64,000 bases of DNA from Lojkania enalia. Taxonomy: Eukaryota > Ascomycota > Dothideomycetes > Pleosporales. This document shows positions 13,001 to 23,159 of the stretch, in pieces (the stretch's first letter is position 1; every line of letters starts with the position of its first letter). The position numbers and the translations under genes are program-made. The notes under the pieces are model-generated. The model saw only the letters and a list, made by a program, of their open reading frames with translations, was not told the DNA's origin and searched no databases. The stretch lies in NCBI GenBank assembly GCA_010094045.1, contig ML986637.1, positions 124,001 to 188,000 of the forward strand, read 5' to 3'.

Positions 13001-16000
13001 GACTCAGTGAGTTGTTCCAGTCTCCTATAGAGGCATCGGTCATCACTAACTTTCCATGCTGTTTTAGGAGCGTACGAATGTTTTCCAACACTATATCTAA
13101 GCCATTGTCTGAGCATCCAAGGCTACTGGCAAAGACGATATCATACGCTCCCGGTTCAAAATTTTGCCGCCCAGGGTCTTTTGATATATCCAATGTTGAA
13201 AAGGACATTTTCAAGTCATGGTTCTGGAGTTTTTCTTTCATGGAACTTAAAGCTTCAACTGAGGGGTCCGTAAAATCGTAATGAGAAATGAGAGGCATCA
13301 AAATGTCACCCGATGTTCTAATCACGGAACTTTTCAGAATCGTCTCTGCAACGGACCGTTGGCCGACATTTATTTCCAAGACGTGGAGTCGTGGATGCTT
13401 GAATGCTATAAGTTCCACAATGGTCGCTAGCGATGATATACCGCTACCAAATGTGAGTCGGTCACAGGAGTGCTTTGGCTTGTACTGAGTGGCTATTTCG
13501 GAAAGATTTAGGAGATCAATATCCGGCTTCCAGCAGATATTGTAACAGAAATGCTCGAGTCGCATATTTTCTGGGTCCTGACTGCCTGAGTCTACGAAAG
13601 TCGTTTCCAATTGAGACACAGAAATGATAGCGTTGCCATAAACATCCGTACCGTGTGCCGAGAACGTGGTCGTTCTGGGTCCTTCCCATTCAACCTTAGC
13701 ATATGTGCGAACTGTCGAAACCGCTGGCGAACTAATACCAGCTCCAGTTATCCAGAGGCTCCCAAGCCTAGTTGGTACAGTCGTTCGTAGTTTTTCTGTT
13801 GTCGCTTTTGCAAGAGCAACGAGTGTGGCTTGGAAGATGCTATCTAAGGTGACTGGATGGATAATGTGGTCCTGGAAGCCCTCTTCCCATTTAAAGGGGT
13901 CGATATTTGCCGCTGCGTCCTTGCTTGATCCAATGAAGATATCTCTCATACCTTGGAAAACCGGACCCCATTGCATTCCCATGGTATGGAATTCTTTATA
14001 CATAGCATCTTTATCGATTCTTCGTGTGCAGGTGGCAATTCCAGCTTTAAAATCGCTTTGTATGGACTCGGCGATTCCTCTCTCATTCTCTGCACTCGCA
14101 CCGTACTTAATCTGGACAACACCCTGGCAATTTTTCACCCAATCTTCTTCGACTCTCGTATAGAGCTTAAAGTCTGCTATGAATTTTTCATCGCCATCCG
14201 TGGACTGGCCCAAAGGCCTAACATAGATGTGCGATTCAGTCCCTTCGTTTTCAGGAACTATGTTGAGCGGGTTAAGAAATTCGGCTTCTTTGATAATGTA
14301 TCCAACAATACTCTTCGCCGGATTTGCCATCTGTCTTGCAGCCTCAAGAGCCATACAGAGCATACCGGCGGCAGGGTAAATAGTCGTATCATTTATCTGG
14401 ACCAGTCAGCAATCCATGAATACCCATTCCCTTTACAATCATACCACATGGTCTTGGACCCAGGGTGTCTCCGATACCCTTGTAATCTTGCGCCATCTCC
14501 GTCCCAACTCGAAAGGGCCATTATCCAAAATCGGCAAACCGAGCAAGTCAAGACGGGCTTCTTTGCGAAGGCGGAACTCACGGCCGAGCCGACTTTCATG
14601 CGAGTACGACTTTGTATGATCGAATGGGTATGACGGAAGATCTGCCAGTGTCTTCAACTTGCTCTTAGATGTGTTTGATAACATGTTTACTGCGAGTATG
14701 TCTATTGGGTACCCTAGGCAATACAACTGGCCCAAGGCTGACAGGAACGGTTCTACTCCAGCTAACCTTCGGTTTAGTACTGAATGATAGTGGACCTCGC
14801 CTGCTTTGTTTAGAGCCGTAAGGGTGTCCTTAATTGGTCCTTGTAGAACAGCATGTGGACCGATCTCCAGCAGGTCGGATACACCGCCAGGGGGGGACGT
14901 TGCCTGGCTAATTGCATATGAGAACCTTACTGGCGACTCCATATTCCGTACCCAATAGTCAGCGCTTCTCAAATAGTTAATTTCAACCGGCCGGCCTGTT
15001 ACTGATGAGATCATGGATGTTTCTTTGCCTTCGCTAGAGTCCCCGGGCTCCAGGTTACCAATCAACTGGCGATATTCCTCGGATATCATGGTGACATGAG
15101 GCGAGTGATAAGCAACATTGACTCTAAGTTTTCGGGCAAAGACTCCATCCATTTCAAGCTTCGTTTTTAGTGTGTTGATAGCAACCTCATCACCGGCCAA
15201 GGTCACATTCGTCGGGCTATTGATACATGCTACAACAATTGTAGTCGAGGGGCTCTCTTCCCGATATTTGACCAGGTATACAGTAGCTTTAGCTTCCGAA
15301 AGTCCGACAGCAAGCATAGCACCTCGCACATCAGTACTTTGTGCCAGCGTGGCGGTCGCCTTGCCTCTGTGGAAAGCTATTTTCAATGCTGAAGCTGGAG
15401 AAATGGCTCCGATTGAGTATCTATATTACGTCAGTAACTAAACGATATTTGAATCATGGACAATATTACGCGGCTGCAATTTCTCCTGAAGAGTGCCCGA
15501 TAGCCTTTTGCGGCCTAAGGCCGACATATCTCAGCAAATCTACTAGGGCGATCTGCAGTGCTGTGCATATAGGCTGGCTATAATCTGGCTCATTAATCCT
15601 TGTGTCTGATTCCGAGTTTGATAATTCATCTGGGAATCGTCAGCGATGATCTGTGCGGTCCGATGTGAGACACAAGATACCAACTAAACTCCATTCGCAT
15701 CCCAATGCCCGAAGAAATTCGTCAGATCTCTTCAAGCTCTCCGTAAAGATTGAGTAGCTGCATAATTGGAGACCCATCCGGGCGTATTGAGATCCCTGGC
15801 CCGTAAAAACGAAAACGACACTGGGGGTTCTCCTCTCTCGGACAGCTGTCGATGTCGACCTGACCAAGTGATTGCAATCCATTAATGAATTGATCACAGT
15901 AAAGCTTTTCAGTACCAGAGTGCTTCTTCGCACTGCGAGGGTATATGCAAGATCATCCATGTAAGACGAATATTCGCCTACGCTAGGATGACGAGCAAAA

Positions 16001-17740
16001 TACTCCTCATACGCTTGTAAGAGCCTAACCATAGCAGCATCGTTAGATGCAGACCAGATGAGAACCTTTGGGAAAACTTTCTCAGATTGGATAGGGAGAC
16101 CCTCACAGCTAGTAAGAGTGTCACGGCGATTCATATGCTTTAAGTCCACTGGCGGATAATGTCCTGAAAGCCCTCGGGATTTGAGGTAATTGTAAGCATC
16201 ATCTAGGACTACATGAGCATTTGATCCCCCGAAGCCGAAGGAGTTGATAGAGGCTCTGCGTAAGCCCTGGGTTGGCCATGGCGTGCAGTCTTGAGGAAAC
16301 TGTTTCTTGCGCATCAGCGACAGTGGGATAAGAAATAAAGACTTAACGCACAGATATACCCAAAGCCTTAATATCAATAGCCGGGTTGAGTCTCTCAAAG
16401 TTCGAATTCGGAGGAATGATACCCTTCTCGAGGGCTAAGACGGTTTTAATGATGCCTGCGACGCCACTGGCGCCTTCCAGATGGCCGATGTTGGACTTGA
16501 CGGCACCACTAGTACGTTTCTTCAGTCACAGCAATGATCACATCATATCGGAGTTATACTCACACATACAAAGGCTCTTCAGCACTTCTGCCGGCTCCGA
16601 AGACGTTTCCAATCGCCCGAGCCTCGATCGGATCACCCATAGCTGTCCCCGTCCCGTGCGCTTCCACGAATGCTGTTTGCTTGAAATCTAGGCCTGCACG
16701 AGTATAAGTCTCTCGAATCAATTCCTCTTGGGCTGATTGGCTTGGCGAGGTCAAGCTTGGAGTTCTTCCATCCTGATTTGCACCTGTTGCTCTAACAATA
16801 GCCCGTATCGTATCGCCGTTTCGAAGAGCATCGGAGAGTGTTTTAATCACAATAACGCCGAATCCTTCGCCACGGCCATAGCCATTGGCACGATGATCAA
16901 AGCTGAATGATCGACCCGAAGGAGAGAGCATAGAGAGATTAGAGAGAAGCAAAAATTGCTCGATTGAAGAGATAATGTTACTGCCGCAAACAAGGGCCTT
17001 GCCATAATGAGCCTTACTAATCATATGTTATTGGAAATAGGGACGTACCATAGAGATTTCCCCAGCCCTAAGAGATTGGCAGGCCAAATGGAATGCAGTC
17101 AAGCCGCTTGCACAAGCATTGTCTATATTGAAGCTTGGACCTCGGAAATTGAACCACCAGCTCAACCGATTGGCCAGGATCGAAAATTCTGTCCCGACTC
17201 CTGCGTATTTTGAAAGCCTCTCTGGGTCTTTAATGCTGAGGATTCGATGGTCATCTGAAAAACTACCCGAGTATACAGCGGTTTTCGAGCCAGCCACCGA
17301 CTTCAATGGGATCCCAGCTATCGAAGTAATTAGCTAACCTTTCGAGAACCATGTTCGATAACGAGCAGAATACCATTTTCAAGGGCATGATAGGTCGCCT
17401 CCAGCAGTCCGCGTTGCTGAGGATCCATTGCTGCAGCTTCAGTAGGGCTGATAGAAAAGAACGGTGCATCAAAGGCTCCGACATCTCCCTCCAGAAAATG
17501 TCCATCTTGGAATTTCACAGTATCAGTTGCTTCTCGACTTGGGTGCTGGAAAGCATCGATGTTCATTCGTTCTTTGGGAATTTTTGTTGCTAAACATCGC
17601 TTCTCAACCAATGCGTTCCAGAATGACTCGGGCGAGACTGCGTCTTGGGGAAACCGGAGGGAAAACCCGACAATAGCAAGAGGGTCTGAATGGAAACTAT
17701 CCATTACGGCGTCGTATGAATGTGTCTCTAAAGGCGCCAT
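10097..17740 (-). CDS. Highly reducing polyketide synthase, KS-AT-DH-(MT)-(ER)-KR-ACP
   Basis: Type I iterative PKS of 2393 aa in ten exons. Introns are 17318-17373, 16998-17048, 16509-16563, 16306-16351, 15630-15680, 15421-15469, 14397-14444, 11318-11366 and 10940-10996. KS: Cys191 in DNACASG, His326 in EAHGTGT and His366 in KSNIGH. AT: GQGSQ, and Ser664 in GHSSGE. DH: His995 with Pro1004, and Asp1181 in LDSIFQ; the usual Gly of HxxxGxxxxP is Asp999. C-MeT: motif I is LEINVGQRS (about 1336) instead of LEIGAGTGG. ER: the dinucleotide loop is AADDFGQAG (about 1827) instead of A-GGVGQA. KR: GGFGSIG (2027) and the Ser2155/Tyr2168/Asn2172 set. ACP: Ser2344 in GVDSL. There is no TE, reductase or condensation domain. 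KS, AT, DH, KR and ACP look competent, while MT and ER look dead. The expected product is an unmethylated, unsaturated chain released by another enzyme. Confidence 0.95.
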
Positions 17741-19375
17741 GGCAGGGAAGAATGGAGGTCACAATAACGGACAACTTCACAGATATGCTAAGAGCTAGAA
17801 ATAAAGACTTGACAAAAATTGTTGTAGAGCCCGCAGGGATTCCTTTTGCCAGACTAGCAGCACTGCAAGGTCCTTATGTCCGCTCTCCATTACTCTATGC
17901 AGCCTATTTACCAATAGTTTCGAGCCATCAATTCGCGGAAGCACGATCGAAGGTTGTTCTTTCCTCAAGGCTACACTCCATGAAGATGGACTACCTAGGT
18001 ACTTCGGAAATCAATGCCACTAGCCTAGAGATAGATAATGGGATGCGACATGTCCCACGCATCAACTCCGCAAGATCTCGGTCCTAGCTGCCCTACCTTG
18101 TTCCGTGTAGCCAGTCACCTTGCCAGAAGGCATATGTTGCTGCACCCACTCAGTGGTACAGATATCCCAGATTTTCGACATATGCCGTATGGTCTTAATT
18201 GAGTTTACGAGCCTAGTTCCCCGAATCCCGAAAAGACATTCAAAGTTGAACGTCTCACTAATTCCAAAATGCTTGTATCGTTGATAGGATCAGTTACGAG
18301 CTGAATTGACATGCCTGAGACATTTTACGACCCCGATAGAGACTACCCAATGAGATAAGGCTGAATGAAAAGATACTCAAATTGATTATTGCTGTCAAGC
18401 ATGTACCATCCGATGTGCGGGGGTCAGCTGTCTTGGCAATGAGAAACATGCAGAAATTGAACCGGTAACGGGGACCCTGGAAAGAAGCCCCTTGATAAAG
18501 GTAAGATAGGGCCTCCAGAACGACATGCACCGGGACTTGGGACATGGTTTACTAACCTAAATTGGAAAGATGAAGAAAGTGTGGAAAAGAGTCCTCGAAG
18601 CCTTGACGATTTGTCCAATTTATCTCTTCGTATTGCTGTTCAGTGGTCCGTCGGGAAATACCAAATGAGCGACAAAGCCGACATAACCAACCTTGCTTCG
18701 CTGGTTGTGGCCCCAAATCAAACTCGCGGCGATCCCGTTGTGCTAGGCTTAACGGTTTCAGTTCGTCGCAACAGGTTTTGGCAGGACTTCGCACCTTATT
18801 CTTAGCATCTTGCTGACTTTCTCGACTACTCTACACCGACGAAATCGGCAAATTGGACAAAGCGTTGCGTCTAGCCCAACAGACACCAATGTGCAGAAAA
18901 GATGTGCGGGACAAAATGAAGATGGCTTAAAATACCTTTAAAGTGCACTTTTAGTCGGCCATACAGGTTAAACTAGTATTCGTAATGATGTACTAAACCA
19001 GGTCAAATTTGGGGCCGCCTATCTCGCCTTTCCAGACTGCATTATACTCCAACGGAGGATCGACCGGAGATTATTATTACCCCGCGGGACTGTAGAATGT
19101 GGATGCCAGCCACCCGAAAGCTTGCTTGAAGCGAGAGGTCGTACACAGGGAAGCGACACTCTGGGCGGCGAAACCCGGCGGTTGCATTCCCAGTTGCCTC
19201 TGCGTAATCCCTTATGGTGGTGTCGTACCACAGCTTCGGGCTTTGGAATATCGTCAACGGCCGATCACGGATGTTCTACTTCACTGGCGATACATCAGCT
19301 CGTCTGTTCTCACGGTCGTCCGACAGCTTCCCCAAGGAGCACTCTCCACACTACTCCCTCTACTACACCCTGCCA
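17741..19375. other. Divergent intergenic region between PKS and hydrolase
   Basis: About 1.6 kb separating the minus-strand PKS from the plus-strand hydrolase, so it should hold both promoters. Reading frames at 17716-18087 (plus) and 18294-18545 (minus) lack domains and splice partners, and I do not call them. An in-frame extension of the hydrolase begins at the ATG at 19214. Confidence 0.5.
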
Positions 19376-20251
19376 ATGTCCCACCCCACTATGACTTCTA
19401 CGGTGATCATCTGTCCCGGCGCCTGGTCGACCGTCCAATTCTTCCAACCAGTCATGCAAGCCTTCGAGGCACGGGGTTACCCAACCGTATGGGCCGGACC
19501 CTCTGGGTACCCCGAACACGACCCGTCTATCGACCCGCCCATGAATCTCGACGCAAAATACCTACGCGAAAGAGTTCTAGAACCTCTTATCGCGGAAGGG
19601 AGAGATGTCGTACTGTTCATGCACTCTTACGGAGGCATCTACGGGCCGGCGTCTGTACAAGGTCTAAGCAAAAAAGAGAGAGCTACCAAGGGGCTGAAGG
19701 GCGGCGTCATCGCGCTGTTGTACGCTGCAGCGTTTGTCGCCCGAAAGGGAACATCGGCTATTGCTGCCATGGGCCTGGATCCGAACAATTTCCCAGACTG
19801 GATCGTGCATGATGTATGCTTCTCTATCAATATGCGGCCTCAAATACTTAATCTAACATGCAGCTGACAGAAAGCTGGTGGGTGGGTCACCATGTCGAAA
19901 TCTCATGCAGTAGCAATGCTGTATCACGACCTCCCCATCGAGGACGCTGAGAAATTCGCCGTCACGCTCCCAAGGCAACCATATTCTTGTTTCTCATTGC
20001 CGGTTCATTGGGATCCATATGATGATCCGCACTTTAAGGGTACGTTCGCGTATATCTTCACGGACGCTGATCGGATTCTCCCATATAATCTTCAGCAGCA
20101 GTATGTCGATATTGGCGGCATTCAGAAGACGCTAGTGTTGCAGGGTTCATCCCATTCTCCGCATTTAGAGCAACCTGCTGAGTTGGTGAAATATGCAGAG
20201 GATCTCTTGAAGCAGATCACAGAGAATGAGGACGGACAAGCTAGGGCTTGA
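19376..20251 (+). CDS. Alpha/beta hydrolase, putative PKS product-releasing hydrolase
   Basis: Alpha/beta hydrolase fold protein of 272 aa from two exons, intron 19814-19870. The join reads WIVHD-KAGGWVTMSKSHAVAMLYHDL. The N-terminus TVIICPGAWSTVQFFQPVM is the first beta strand with its oxyanion-type loop. The nucleophile elbow is Ser84 in FMHSYGG, where Met replaces the usual first Gly. The acid is probably Asp211 or Asp213 in FTDADRILP, and the His is His241 in GSSHSPHLEQP. Small hydrolases of this kind beside highly reducing PKSs often hydrolyse the chain from the ACP (LovG is the known example), which fits a PKS lacking its own release domain. I use the ATG at 19376 because it starts just before the fold; an upstream in-frame ATG at 19214 would add 54 residues. 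Its role in release is inferred from position. Confidence 0.85.
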
Positions 20252-20543
20252 TACACGGACTGAGCATGTCCTCAACATGGGGAGACGAGCGATAACCATC
20301 TATGGGTACTAGATTGGAAACTGTATCATTTCGGCTCTTAACACCTTGATAGAGATTTGAAGGAGTTTGCCAACATATCTAATACCTTAATGCCAAGTGA
20401 AGGCTCAATAAGATATATTGACATGTAATATATTGGGATAGTAGTAAAAACAGTACTGATAGGTATTCATTGTAATACCTACTTCGGGTGTATTTTCAAA
20501 ATTCCAAGTCATCATACAACAGAATACTATATTTAAACTAGCC
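20252..20543. other. Convergent intergenic region, AT-rich
   Basis: 292 bp between the stop codons of the converging hydrolase and adenylation genes. It is AT-rich, as expected for two 3' UTRs. No remnant of a thiolation or reductase domain of the neighbouring adenylation enzyme is visible here. Confidence 0.5.
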
Positions 20544-22376
20544 CTAGGTAGCTTTCATAAATAGATCCTCCAAATCGGCTTCATACAGATCTACTGTAGC
20601 ATGTCGTTGGATCGTACCCTTCATTGTACGTGCCATGGGTCTCTCCTGCGTCGTGACGATGATGTGAGACTTCAAAACGCGATGATCTTCATAGTAGTGT
20701 TGATTAAGTTCTTCAACTGTTGACCAAACCTCCTCAATCAGCTGTTGCGCAGAAATAATAGGGTCCCGCCGTTCGAGAATAAGCACAGGGCGGAGCTGTC
20801 CGCATCCGGCCATAACGACACTTAGAACTGATGGATGCTGCTCCAGTCCATTCTCCATAATCACTGGGCTGAGATTGGCTCCCGAAGAGAGCACGATGGT
20901 GTCGTCAATACGGCTTACCCATTTCCATAACCCTGGTTCTGTTGGATGAGCACTATACAGATCTCGCGTTGAGTATTCTCGGAGGTGCGGAAATAGTTTG
21001 AAGACAGGTTGCTCCATCTCGGAGTCCTTTGATCGCACAATCCACGCTTCATAGACACTTTGCGACTCGGTCTGCTCGTGCAATCGGAACTCCCAGCCGG
21101 CAGCAGAATGTGGCTGTATGTAGTTCCAGGAATTGGGAGCGTCGGTCAGAATGTCGGGGATGTTTCCAGTTTCGGTGGCGCCATATGTGATTTGGTAGTT
21201 CAGGCGTGAAGACACAATATCACCGTGAGCTTCAACTGATTTGCCGCCGCCGGTGTACACAACATCTAGATGACGAGCTGCAATTTCTAGCAAATCTTCG
21301 TCAAGAGCAAGTTGACTGATCAAAGAAGGTGGGATAAAAGCACTATCAACCTGAATGCTTTTGATCCCCTTTATGAAGACGTCCATGGTAGGTGGGAGAT
21401 TCGCCGGAGGGAAAATTATTGTCGTCTCATTTGCGAATGGGATGAAAAATGCGGTGAATAGGTTTGCTGCATGGTGTGGTGGCATAATGACGAAGAATCT
21501 CGTCCCGCTCCAATGTTTCGTTTTCATTTCTTTTCCTCCTGGTGGAAGTACTTGCATGCTCTGCATATACGCAGCAACCCAATCGTTAGAGTAAATGATT
21601 GGCTTTGGGAGACCAGTTGTCCCTGAGGTGTGGAGAACAACAAGTGGGTCGAGTTTGGCTTCTTCGAAGGTCTTCCTAAATGGATAATGAGGAAAACTCT
21701 CGGAGAGAAGCACATCAAGACTTGGAACCTGAAATGCAGAAAGTGGAAAGGCTTCCTGGTATCGCGTTGTCATAGCTGATGCAGGATCTGCTGTGAGGAT
21801 TGCTTTGCAACTGGCTTGGTCGAGGAGTGCTCGTAGTGCTTCATGCTGGTTTCTATGAGAGGCAAGAAGGAGCTAAACTATTTCGTTAGTGATATCTGCA
21901 TATAATATATGTTTCTAGACATCCAGTAGTTTGCCTTAAGAATTTATCTACCTAGAATGCACCACATCATAAGATTCAATTTTTGAGGTGGTCCTCTCTC
22001 CTGCATTGAAGAATCCCAAAGCCTCATGAAGAAACCTTCTGCTTACCTTGTATCCGACCTTTTGGCAAGCTAGAATTAGAGCATTGTGTCGAAAATCATT
22101 CGGGCCAACATAAGTCAACGTTTCGAATGAGCTGTTCTTCCCGAACTGGGCGGTTAGCCACCAAGCGAGACCATTGACAGCGTTAGCATATTTCTGATAT
22201 GTGAGTTTTGTCCACCCTTTATCATATCCATCCGGAGAGATAGGAATATAAGCGTAGACTCCAAGGGGTTTGACTTTTGCTAGACCATCAACAATGTTGA
22301 CGAGCAGTTGTTTTCTGTGATGGACGGCCATTGGAAAAGGATATTCTTTGCCTTCTTCGAACTGAATTGAGGCCAT
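20544..22376 (-). CDS. Stand-alone adenylation (NRPS-like) enzyme, A domain only
   Basis: ANL-superfamily adenylate-forming enzyme of 552 aa from two exons. The 174-nt intron (21873-22046) joins KVGYK to LLLASHRNQH. The N-terminus (VYAYIPISPDGYDKGW..LTYQKYANAVNGLAWWL) is characteristic of fungal NRPS-like A-T-reductase/TE enzymes rather than acyl-CoA ligases. Core motifs: A3 LHTSGTTGLPKP (191-201), A5 YGATETG (340-346), an A7-like STRDL and an A10 Lys528 in MKGTIQR. The protein stops about 20 residues after A10, with no thiolation, reductase or thioesterase domain, although relatives are usually around 1000 aa. It can activate a carboxylic acid as the adenylate but has no carrier for it. In this cluster it may activate the released polyketide acid or an amino acid. 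The substrate cannot be read from the sequence. Confidence 0.85.
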
Positions 22377-23159
22377 GATTTAGGGTGACGAGCCAACTAA
22401 TCAAGATGAACAAGATGAAAGTATTCATAAATGTCCTGGAGGTACTGTAATGAGCGCTAGTCACTGCCTTTTGCTGCTCGAACCCTAGCAGTGGAACCTT
22501 GAGAAAATGGAAGTTCGATTCCGACTGCTTGATAACTGCGCAATACGAATCTTTGTCGAATAGTATTACCAATTTACAGGGGATCTACATTCTCATTGTA
22601 ATAATCGCCTTTTAGGAAAGCTGCTTCCTGAGTATACTTCAACCCTCCATGATCTTGAACATGTGAGATTAACCTTTTAGGAATAGAAACGCTACTAGCC
22701 GGGGTTAGCGAATCTGCATCACTGAAAATTAATCTAGACTGATCTACTTCTGGTGCGTGTCTCAAGAAATTAATATATTCCATCCCCAGTTAACAGCCTC
22801 GGGATTTAACCATTCTGTCGGTGTTCCGTGCTACAGGGTGAAATGATTGCAACTTTGGTTCGGTAAGCGAAGAACAGTACTAGGATTATCATGTCCGATA
22901 AAGTATGTTGCTCAATCGCAACATCGCCGGTTTTACTGCCGCATCTAGGGAAAGGTCGCGCAGATTAATTTATGCTAGTGTGGTCTAATTCTCCTTTATT
23001 TAGATAATGTATTGTTGCCCATTCTTCAATCAGTAGGATTTCTCTGTGGAACGGGCATAATGCAAAAGCATATGGGCCTCGAGGAACTTGGCTCCTCTTC
23101 GAGTTCTGTTATCTTGAGAGGTCTTTACAACCTTGAACTTTCAAGTCAGAGTAACAGCC
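22377..23159. other. Divergent promoter region between adenylation gene and MFS gene
   Basis: 783 bp shared 5' region of two divergent cluster genes. It contains an inverted CGG-N8-CCG element at 22928-22941, the kind of half-site arrangement bound by Zn2Cys6 dimers. No coding signal is seen. Confidence 0.5.

Noticed and set aside
12436..13281. 281-codon plus-strand reading frame opposite the PKS
   Set aside because: It lies wholly antisense to exon 8 of the PKS, where domain homology on the minus strand is clear. No domain is seen in the antisense frame.
17716..18087. 123-codon plus-strand frame overlapping the PKS start
   Set aside because: It overlaps the first PKS exon antisense, continues into the promoter region, has no domain and has no splice partner.
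22480..22560. tRNA-like AGTTCGATTCC sequence
   Set aside because: The flanking bases do not form a 5-bp T-stem, and no acceptor or anticodon stem can be drawn.
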